Assembly (NCBI GenBank): GCA_015486655.1
Contig: WFRF01000220.1
Span: 1-11,845 of the forward strand
Reading direction: 5' to 3'
Length of the DNA stretch: 11,845 nt
From: Caldifarciminota bacterium
GTDB taxonomy: Bacteria > Hydrothermota > 32-111 > QNBC01
Under the pieces are notes generated by a model. The model was given only the letters and a program-made list of their open reading frames with translations, had not been told where the DNA came from and did not search any database. Positions 1-4,365 of this stretch are shown piece after piece; within the stretch, counting starts at the first letter, position 1; each line of letters starts with the position of its first letter. Made by a program: the position numbers and the translations under genes.

Positions 1-7
1 TCTTATT

Positions 8-838
8 CTACGGTAGAGGCGGTACAATTCTTCTCCCGCGGGCTTTCGGTTCGGGTGAATTATCGTATACTTCAATCACATTGTAAACAACGGCAATGAA
101 CATCCTTGAAAACTTACCGTGAAAATAGCTGTGAATAAGATTTGCATACTTTACAATGGCTTTCTGATAATCGGTAAGGTTCGGATTATCCGGGTGAAGA
201 AGCTCGGGTACGGCTTTTACTTCGAAACAGGGGATATCAAGAAAGACAATGGAAACATTAGGATATTCCATTTCATTTAAAAATGTCCCGGTTTCAAAAT
301 CTTTTGTGGAATAAAGCTCAAGGGAAAGAAGACGTTTTCTGTCGTAGTATTTATCCACATTATTGTAGAGATCAACAAGTGTTTTGAGTTTTACATCAAA
401 GCCTTTATCCTTTGTGTCTTCCAATATTTTAATAACATCGTTAATTTTATCCGCTTTCGGGCAATAACCCATGCCCTTTACGGCGTTGTTAATCTTGAAT
501 CTACTGTCGTTTCGGGCAATACCGTAGGAGGCAACCATTCCGTTATGCGGACCGGCCAAGCCGGGCATTTTCCCCTTTTTAATATCTTCTATAGTAGCAA
601 TCCTTCTTTCCACACTCCACTTTATAAATTTATCCGGTAAGGGTTTTAATGCATAATTCTCCCATTTGCCGTCAATTTTAGCTGAAATTTGATCATTATC
701 AAAGACTTTAATGTTTTTTTGTACGAAATATCCCTTGTCATTCCAAAAGTTAATTTTTGAATGTTCCAGATTCATACCATCTCCCATTAAAAAACAAACA
801 TTTGCAAAGAGTATCAAGAATAAAAGCAGTTTCTTCAT
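8..838 (-). CDS. Exported protein of unknown function
   Basis: 276-residue protein with a hydrophobic N-terminus typical of a signal peptide (MKKLLLFLILFANVCFLMG), so it is probably exported. Cys15 is not in a convincing lipobox, so I do not call a lipoprotein. The rest looks like one soluble domain with two further cysteines (in GYCPKAD and DIPCFEV) and a basic, proline-rich C-terminus ending RRIVPPLP. I do not recognise the family. Start choice: an in-frame ATG exists seven codons upstream (857-859), but it lies inside the -10 element. A GGAGG Shine-Dalgarno sequence (842-847 on the minus strand) sits just ahead of the ATG at 838, which is therefore preferred. The gene is monocistronic as far as can be seen and divergent from the propeller gene at 1289. 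The coding call is confident; the function is unknown. Confidence 0.85.
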   Translation of the reverse strand: MKKLLLFLILFANVCFLMGDGMNLEHSKINFWNDKGYFVQKNIKVFDNDQISAKIDGKWENYALKPLPDKFIKWSVERRIATIEDIKKGKMPGLAGPHNGMVASYGIARNDSRFKINNAVKGMGYCPKADKINDVIKILEDTKDKGFDVKLKTLVDLYNNVDKYYDRKRLLSLELYSTKDFETGTFLNEMEYPNVSIVFLDIPCFEVKAVPELLHPDNPNLTDYQKAIVKYANLIHSYFHGKFSRMFIAVVYNVIEVYDNSPEPKARGRRIVPPLP

Positions 839-857
839 ATATCCTCCTATTTTTTTC

Positions 858-885
858 ATAATAACATATCAACTGATTTTGTCAA
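858..885 (-). promoter_or_regulatory. Sigma70-type promoter of the exported-protein gene
   Basis: Read on the minus strand: TTGACA at 885-880, a 16-bp spacer, then TATTAT at 863-858 preceded by TGT, which forms an extended -10. The predicted transcription start is near 851, giving a leader of only about 13 nt that holds the GGAGG ribosome binding site. The upstream in-frame ATG overlaps the -10, which supports the shorter start at 838. Confidence 0.7.
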
Positions 886-927
886 TAATCGACAACAACG
901 ATACGGCAGATAGGCAAGGAAATATTA

Positions 928-958
928 GCGATTTCGTCGCAAAAAGTGACTGCGTCAC
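928..958. repeat. Two tandem 13-bp hairpins with a compensated base pair
   Basis: GCGATTTCGTCGC (928-940) and GTGACTGCGTCAC (946-958) are both 13-bp hairpins separated by an A-run. They follow the pattern GYGAYTKCGTCRC. The second base pair is C-G in one and T-A in the other, so pairing is kept while the sequence changes. They belong to the repeat-rich spacer between the two divergent genes. No function is evident. Confidence 0.5.
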
Positions 959-1017
959 AAGTAAGAAGTAGGGAATAAGTGAATATAATAAAATCACTTC
1001 CGATTTAACTTCTCAGT

Positions 1018-1070
1018 GAACACCCCGTCCTGACATTCGTCAGTCCATCCCTCTTGCCGAGGGGAATTCA
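1018..1070 (+). repeat. Dispersed repeat, copy 1 (GCCGAGGGG type)
   Basis: Core CCCTCTTGCCGAGGGG at 1049-1064 (CCCTC pairs with GAGGG), preceded by ACCCCGTC and a CTGAC/GTCAG hairpin. The same arrangement, ACCCCGTC then CCCTCTTGCCGAGGGG then an AATT-type end, recurs on the opposite strand at 2857-2900. A shorter relative lies at 1167-1193. It is a non-coding dispersed repeat resembling REP or MITE-type sequences; I do not recognise a named family. Confidence 0.6.
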
Positions 1071-1133
1071 ATAATGTAACCCCTCAATCCGATAAAACCA
1101 GACAGCTCCCCTTAAAGAGGAGCAGCTATTCAC

Positions 1134-1146
1134 ATGGTAAGTCCAT
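1134..1146. repeat. Short hairpin AYGGNAAGYCCRT, copy 1
   Basis: ATGG-TAAGT-CCAT forms a 4-bp stem with a 5-nt loop. The same 13-bp layout recurs at 1194-1206 and, on the minus strand, at 2911-2923. Only small stem and loop changes separate the copies, and the stem pairing is preserved. Confidence 0.45.
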
Positions 1147-1166
1147 ATGATTCTATGAATATGCAA

Positions 1167-1206
1167 GCCCCTTATTGCCGAGGGGAATTTAATATGGGAA
1201 GCCCAT
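1167..1206 (+). repeat. Dispersed repeat, copy 2, joined to the short hairpin
   Basis: CCCCTTATTGCCGAGGGG is a variant of the core at 1049-1064 and is followed by an AATTTAAT stretch. The hairpin ATGG-GAAGC-CCAT follows at 1194-1206. The pairing of the GCCGAGGGG core with this small hairpin also appears in the inverted copy at 2857-2923, so the two are probably parts of one composite repeat. Confidence 0.55.
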
Positions 1207-1222
1207 GTGTCTTGTTAATTAT

Positions 1223-1238
1223 AAGTATTAAAATACTT
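1223..1238. promoter_or_regulatory. Palindrome overlapping the propeller-gene promoter, possible operator
   Basis: AAGTATT-AA-AATACTT is a perfect 7-bp inverted repeat with a 2-bp centre, and its right arm overlaps the -35 hexamer. The position suits a repressor site. No regulator gene is adjacent, so the role is inferred from position only, and in AT-rich DNA chance is possible. Confidence 0.35.
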
Positions 1239-1265
1239 GCATAAAATATATATTTCATATATAAT
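1237..1265 (+). promoter_or_regulatory. Sigma70-type promoter of the propeller gene
   Basis: TTGCAT (1237-1242), 17-bp spacer, TATAAT (1260-1265). Transcription would start near 1272, leaving a short leader with the AAAGGGAGGT ribosome binding site (1277-1286) directly before the ATG at 1289. Confidence 0.65.
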
Positions 1266-1288
1266 TTAAAAAATTAAAGGGAGGTATT

Positions 1289-2254
1289 ATGAAAGAAAAG
1301 ATTTCCAAAACAACAGTTCTGTTACTCTTATTAGTTACTTCATTTGTTAATTTGTATCCGCTGTCTAAAAACATAGAAACGGAGGAAATTTTGAATCTCA
1401 AATGGGGGAAATCGCCTGGAGAAGTAGGATTGGAGAAGGTTATGAATGTTATGGGACCTCGCAGTTTTTATGTGGATAGGAATAAAAATTCATATATATT
1501 GGATAACCGTAACTACAGGATTGAAATATTTGATAGCTCAGGGGAATACACAAAAGATATTAGCTTGAAAACCATTTCAAGTTATTCAGTCATAAAATTT
1601 ACCGACTTGATTGTTGATGACAGTCAATATATATATATTCTGGGTTATTATATGGGAAATACGAACCCGATTTCACCGATTTCACTGACAACCATAAAAA
1701 ACGGCCAAGTTGTCAATGAAAACAATTATAATTATATAAAATTTAAAGCGAGCACGGGAATTAAGAATATTACTTATTTATCCGGTAATCCTCTGAAGGA
1801 ATTTATGACAGGGAGTGAAAAACTCTTCATAAGAGACGGAAGAATATGGTTAGATCTCGGAGATTATACCTATTTATTAGGCAAACTTCCATATTACAAA
1901 AAACCGCCTAAAAAGTTAGGATTGATAAGAAGGATACCTGAAAATACGAAATATTTTAAATCCGAAATAAGCCATGATATTGATATGGAAAAAATATTAA
2001 ACAAAAAATATGGCAGTGATTGGGTATATGTAGGGGAATATAATAATCAGTACATAATAAATACAGTGGATGACTCAATATCAATTTTTAAAAAAGACGG
2101 TAAATTAGCAAAAAGAATAGATATGGGCTTCAATATTAAATATTTTACAGGCAATTACCTGTTGTTATCTCCAGAAGGTATTCTTTATGTAATGGAAAAT
2201 GATTCCGCGGGAATGAAGTTGTCTGCCGTTAGATTAGCACAATGGGGAATTTGA
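1289..2254 (+). CDS. Exported beta-propeller-like (NHL / 6-bladed type) protein
   Basis: 321-residue protein. Residues 1-25 form a signal peptide or signal anchor (TTVLLLLLVTSFVNLYPL), so the protein acts outside the cytoplasmic membrane. Residues about 38-95 look like the opening of an NHL/6-bladed propeller: WGKSPGEVGL, then GPRSFYVDRNKNSYILDN and NYRIEIFDSSGEY, the usual 'default value, position, variable, heading' blade pattern. Later blades are weaker: VDDSQYIYIL (about 110-118), EKLFIRDGRIWLDL (about 177-190), DSISIFKKDGKLAKRI (about 262-277) and SPEGILYVME (about 294-303). Such proteins usually bind ligands or partner proteins, and I see no catalytic motif. It has its own promoter and a strong ribosome binding site. 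The next element is the tRNA-Gln promoter, starting 4 bp after the stop, with no terminator hairpin between. The specific role is unknown. Confidence 0.8.
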   Translation: MKEKISKTTVLLLLLVTSFVNLYPLSKNIETEEILNLKWGKSPGEVGLEKVMNVMGPRSFYVDRNKNSYILDNRNYRIEIFDSSGEYTKDISLKTISSYSVIKFTDLIVDDSQYIYILGYYMGNTNPISPISLTTIKNGQVVNENNYNYIKFKASTGIKNITYLSGNPLKEFMTGSEKLFIRDGRIWLDLGDYTYLLGKLPYYKKPPKKLGLIRRIPENTKYFKSEISHDIDMEKILNKKYGSDWVYVGEYNNQYIINTVDDSISIFKKDGKLAKRIDMGFNIKYFTGNYLLLSPEGILYVMENDSAGMKLSAVRLAQWGI

Positions 2255-2257
2255 TTA

Positions 2258-2286
2258 TTGACATTGAGAAATATTTGTGGTATATA
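2258..2286 (+). promoter_or_regulatory. Promoter of tRNA-Gln
   Basis: TTGACA (2258-2263), 17-bp spacer, TATATA (2281-2286), about 10 bp ahead of the first tRNA base. This is the spacing expected for a tRNA gene with a very short 5' leader. It lies immediately after the propeller stop codon, so the tRNA may also receive read-through. Confidence 0.7.
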
Positions 2287-2296
2287 TTCACGATTC

Positions 2297-2367
2297 TGGG
2301 GAGTCGTATAATGGCAGTACGCAAGACTCTGGCTCTTGTTATCGGGGTTCGAATCCCTGCTCCCCAG
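2297..2367 (+). tRNA. tRNA-Gln (anticodon CTG)
   Basis: The 71-nt sequence folds as a complete cloverleaf. The acceptor TGGGGAG pairs with CTCCCCA (2360-2366), followed by discriminator G2367. The D-arm is GTA/TAC with GG in the loop, and the anticodon stem is CAAGA/TCTTG with loop CTCTGGC. The variable region is 4 nt (TTAT), and the T-arm is CGGGG/CCCTG with loop TTCGAAT. The loop places CTG at positions 34-36, reading CAG (Gln). CCA is not encoded; the gene is followed by CTTTA. Its 3' part is repeated three more times downstream at an exact 128-bp spacing. Confidence 0.93.
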
Positions 2368-2382
2368 CTTTACTATTCATAG

Positions 2383-2438
2383 AGGGATGAGAACCCTTGA
2401 AACGAAGTTTCAAATTGGGTTCGTGTACATCCCTTTTT
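2383..2438 (+). terminator. Long hairpin with T-run in array unit 1, probable tRNA terminator
   Basis: Three nested stems: AGGGATG (2383-2389) with CATCCCT (2428-2434), GAACCC (2391-2396) with GGGTTC (2417-2422), and TTGAAAC with GTTTCAA around a GAA loop. A TTTTT run (2434-2438) follows. It has the form of an intrinsic terminator 16 bp after the tRNA. It may equally be a structural element of a longer repeat RNA. Confidence 0.6.
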
Positions 2439-2510
2439 ACTTCTCTCCAAGGAAGCACATAAGTGAGCACGCGTAACGCTATCCCTGCTCCCCAGCTTTA
2501 ATATTCATAG

Positions 2511-2566
2511 AGGGATGAGAACCCTTGAAACGAAGTTTCAAATTGGGTTCGTGTGCATCCCTTTTT
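2511..2566 (+). terminator. Terminator-like hairpin in array unit 2
   Basis: Exact equivalent of the unit 1 hairpin, 128 bp downstream, with all three stems intact and the T-run present. One base in the outer bulge differs (GTGTG instead of GTGTA). Confidence 0.5.
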
Positions 2567-2638
2567 ACTTCTTTCTAAGGAAGCATCTAAGTGAGCACGC
2601 GCAACGCTATCCCTGCTCCCCAGCTTTACTATTCATAG

Positions 2639-2694
2639 AGGGATGAGAACCCTTGAAAAGAAGTTTCAAATTGGGGTAGTGTGCATCCCTTTTT
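2639..2694 (+). terminator. Partly decayed hairpin in array unit 3
   Basis: The outer stem AGGGATG/CATCCCT and the T-run are kept. The inner loop stem loses a pair (TTGAAAA instead of TTGAAAC), and the middle stem partner reads GGGGTA instead of GGGTTC. No compensating changes are seen, so this last unit looks less constrained. Confidence 0.4.
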
Positions 2695-2793
2695 ACTTCT
2701 CTCCAAGGAAGCATCTAAGTGAGCACGCGCAACGCTATCCCTGCTCCCCAGCTTTATTATTCTCACTTTCCAGTTCCCATTTATTAATATGTC

Positions 2794-2844
2794 ATTCCGG
2801 ACTTAATCCGGAATCTCATTGAGATGCTGAACAAAGTTCAGCAT
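2794..2844. repeat. Three consecutive perfect hairpins, REP-like
   Basis: ATTCCGGA-CTTAA-TCCGGAAT (2794-2814) is followed by ATCTC-ATT-GAGAT (2813-2825) and ATGCTGAAC-AAA-GTTCAGCAT (2824-2844). The stems are perfect (8, 5 and 9 bp) and abut or overlap by a base or two. A TCATTCCGGA...TCCGGAATCTC element is a common type of intergenic palindromic repeat in many bacteria. None has a T-run, so a terminator role is not supported. Confidence 0.6.
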
Positions 2845-2856
2845 TACATTAGTGCA

Positions 2857-2923
2857 AATCCCCCTCGGCAAGAGGGGTGGCGCGTAGCGACGGGGTATTT
2901 ATTGAGCCATACGGACTTCCCGT
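2857..2923 (-). repeat. Dispersed repeat, inverted copy 3, with the short hairpin
   Basis: On the minus strand this reads ACGGGAAGTCCGT (2923-2911), then an ACCCCGTC block (near 2897-2890), then CCCCTCTTGCCGAGGGG (near 2877-2861) and GATT. It matches the plus-strand elements at 1018-1070 and 1194-1206 in inverted orientation. The propeller gene, tRNA and array thus lie between inverted copies of this repeat. No transposase is present. Confidence 0.55.
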
Positions 2924-2959
2924 TTATAATTAATGTTAAGTATTGTTTTTAATAAATGA

Positions 2960-3035
2960 TAAGTAATGATTGTAGTAAGCATTAATTAACATATTGACAT
3001 TACGGCATTTATATGATATTACTGTTAAGTAATGA
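2960..3035. repeat. Direct repeats TAAGTAATGA around the fic promoter
   Basis: TAAGTAATGA occurs at 2960-2969 and 3026-3035, one on each side of the candidate promoter. Related strings are TTAAGTATTG just upstream (near 2935-2945) and AAGTAATAATGA over the start codon (3049-3060). They could be regulator-binding repeats. The region is AT-rich, so chance cannot be excluded. Confidence 0.3.
2994..3022 (+). promoter_or_regulatory. Candidate promoter of the fic gene
   Basis: TTGACA (2994-2999), 17-bp spacer, TATTAC (3017-3022). The -35 is perfect and the -10 is weaker. It lies 35 bp ahead of the ATG at 3057, with AAGGAG at 3042-3047 as ribosome binding site. Confidence 0.5.
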
Positions 3036-3056
3036 AAATCAAAGGAGCAAGTAATA

Positions 3057-4217
3057 ATGATAGATAAATCAAAAATTCGTATTCCCGATCCGGATTTTGG
3101 CAGTGACTTGATTTCAATTATTTTGGATTTGGAAACTTTAAGAACAAAAATATTGATCGGTGATGTGCCGCCCTATATCTTTTTCCAGTTAAAAGAAATA
3201 TTTCAAATATTGGAAACGCTGGGGTCTGCAAGAATTGAGGGTAATAATACTACTTTAAGTGAATATGTGGAAAAAATAATTGAGCAAAGCCCCGGAAGAG
3301 ATGAAAGTCAAAAAGAGATTGACAATATTAATGAATGTATTTCATTTATTGAAAAAAATACTAACGAGAATACAAAAATTGACAGAGCCTACATTTCCGA
3401 ATTACACAAAATTCTGACGAAAGATTTAACTCCACCACCGAAAGGAGAAGGTTCAAAAACTCCGGGTAAGCTCAGAAAACATAATATAAAAATTATGGGT
3501 TCAAAATTGAAGTCTCCAGATTATGCAGTGTTAAAAGATTATTTTGATAATTTTATTAAATTTATAAACTCTAATTACAAAATACAATATCAACTTTTAA
3601 TGGTTGCTGTTGCTCATCATCGTTTTGCATATATACATCCGTTCGACAACGGAAACGGGAGAATGGGAAGACTTCTCAATTATACACTTCTCATTAAACT
3701 GGGATTTAAAGTAAAGGAAGGGAGGATTATAAATCCATCTTCTGTTTTTTATGCAAACAGGAACAAATATTATAGGATGCTATCAAAAGCAGATTCTTTA
3801 AAGGATAGAGATATTTTGGCTTGGTCTGAATATTTTTTACGGGGATTAAAAAATGAAATAGAAAAAATTGACAGTTTGATGAGTGTGGCGTATGTGAGGA
3901 ATAACATACTTATTCCGGTTGTTAATTTTGCATTGGATAGAAGGTTGATAACAGAGACAGAGTATAAAATTTTGGAATATTTAATCAAAAAGAATGATAT
4001 GGCAATAAAATCGGAAGAGTTAGAAATATTCGGAATTACAGGTTCCGTAAGAAAATCTCGTTTTATGGCTCGCCTTAAAGAGAGAAAAATAATTCAACCG
4101 GTTAAGGAAAACGGGCGTATTTATACAATACGATTTGTTAATAATTATCTCTTGCGAGGAGTTATTAAGCAACTGGAAGAGAAGGGGTTTATTACGGAAT
4201 TTTTGAATAAAAATTAA
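3057..4217 (+). CDS. Fic-domain protein, probable class II AMPylase
   Basis: 386-residue Fic protein. Family members usually transfer AMP from ATP to a hydroxyl side chain of a target protein in the cytoplasm. Seen in the sequence: an N-terminal helical region with the inhibitory motif SARIEG (residues 57-62, form S-x-x-x-E-G), a likely target-docking flap around GKLRKHNIKIMG (137-148), the full catalytic motif HPFDNGNGRMGR (194-205, His194 as general base), and a C-terminal winged-helix-like region (about 295-365, TEYKILEYLI...RKSRFMARLKERKIIQ). The N-terminal inhibitory helix defines class II Fic proteins, which hold themselves in check, so no separate antitoxin is needed and none is adjacent. 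Size and domain order fit the common Fic_N-Fic-wHTH architecture. The target is unknown. It has its own candidate promoter, and the gene on each side is separated by a spacer. Confidence 0.92.
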   Translation: MIDKSKIRIPDPDFGSDLISIILDLETLRTKILIGDVPPYIFFQLKEIFQILETLGSARIEGNNTTLSEYVEKIIEQSPGRDESQKEIDNINECISFIEKNTNENTKIDRAYISELHKILTKDLTPPPKGEGSKTPGKLRKHNIKIMGSKLKSPDYAVLKDYFDNFIKFINSNYKIQYQLLMVAVAHHRFAYIHPFDNGNGRMGRLLNYTLLIKLGFKVKEGRIINPSSVFYANRNKYYRMLSKADSLKDRDILAWSEYFLRGLKNEIEKIDSLMSVAYVRNNILIPVVNFALDRRLITETEYKILEYLIKKNDMAIKSEELEIFGITGSVRKSRFMARLKERKIIQPVKENGRIYTIRFVNNYLLRGVIKQLEEKGFITEFLNKN

Positions 4218-4365
4218 TTTTATACGGTCTTCCCATTAAATTCTCAACTCACTTCTCACTTTTTATGTCTCTATACCTTCCCATTATTTAACAGTATAAT
4301 CTCATTGAATTAAAACTGAAAATATGTTATTAATAGATGTTGTATGAAAGGCGATAAACTATTTT
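4218..4365. other. Spacer between fic and the HD-GYP pair
   Basis: 148 bp, AT-rich. It contains a direct-repeat-like CTCAACTCACTTCTCAC stretch (4243-4259) similar to intergenic debris at 959-975, but no clear terminator hairpin. A weak promoter candidate is TTGAAT (4305-4310), 17 bp, TATTAA (4328-4333). An isolated TATAAT at 4295-4300 has no good -35. Confidence 0.35.

Larger units (their letters stand above)
860..1222. other. Repeat-rich intergenic spacer, no gene seen
   Basis: This stretch between the divergent genes holds no convincing coding sequence. It contains the minus-strand promoter, tandem hairpins at 928-958, two copies of a dispersed repeat (1018-1070 and 1167-1206), a CTGAC/GTCAG hairpin (1030-1043), a GCTCC/GGAGC hairpin (1105-1123) and a short ATGG/CCAT hairpin (1134-1146). 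An open frame at 711-971 is the antisense shadow of the exported-protein gene running into this spacer. Confidence 0.6.
2353..2762 (+). repeat. 128-bp tandem repeat array seeded by the tRNA-Gln 3' end
   Basis: The 20-bp string starting ATCCCTGCTCCCC and ending CAGCTTTA occurs at 2353 (inside the tRNA gene), 2481, 2609 and 2737, so the period is exactly 128 bp. That gives three full units (2353-2480, 2481-2608, 2609-2736) and a truncated fourth ending near 2762. Each unit holds the tRNA 3' end, a short AT-rich link, a long hairpin ending in a T-run, a spacer with GGAAGCA and GTGAGCACGCG, and the junction AACGCT. Units differ by a few substitutions and no indels. 128 is not a multiple of 3, so no reading frame is kept through the array. 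The layout resembles the rtT repeats that follow tRNA-Tyr at E. coli tyrT, which I recall as about three 178-bp repeats, each with the tRNA 3' end. The sequences are unrelated as far as I can see. Confidence 0.92.

Noticed and set aside
711..971. Plus-strand open frame of 86 codons
   Set aside because: It overlaps the signal-peptide region and promoter of the minus-strand gene, continues into hairpin repeats, and has no ribosome binding site.
2353..2762. CRISPR array
   Set aside because: The 128-bp units are nearly identical throughout, with no short repeat alternating with unique spacers and no cas genes nearby.
2353..2762. attL/attR scars of an integrated genetic element at the tRNA
   Set aside because: Copies of the tRNA end are only 128 bp apart, and no integrase or cargo lies between them. 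The array is better explained as tandem duplication, though very small integrated units cannot be fully excluded.
2481..2762. Additional tRNA genes in the array
   Set aside because: Only the 3' part of the tRNA is repeated. No 5' acceptor strand, D-arm or anticodon arm precedes the copies.
3057..4217. Fic toxin of a Fic/antitoxin pair
   Set aside because: The protein carries its own inhibitory motif (SARIEG), and no small antitoxin gene lies on either side.
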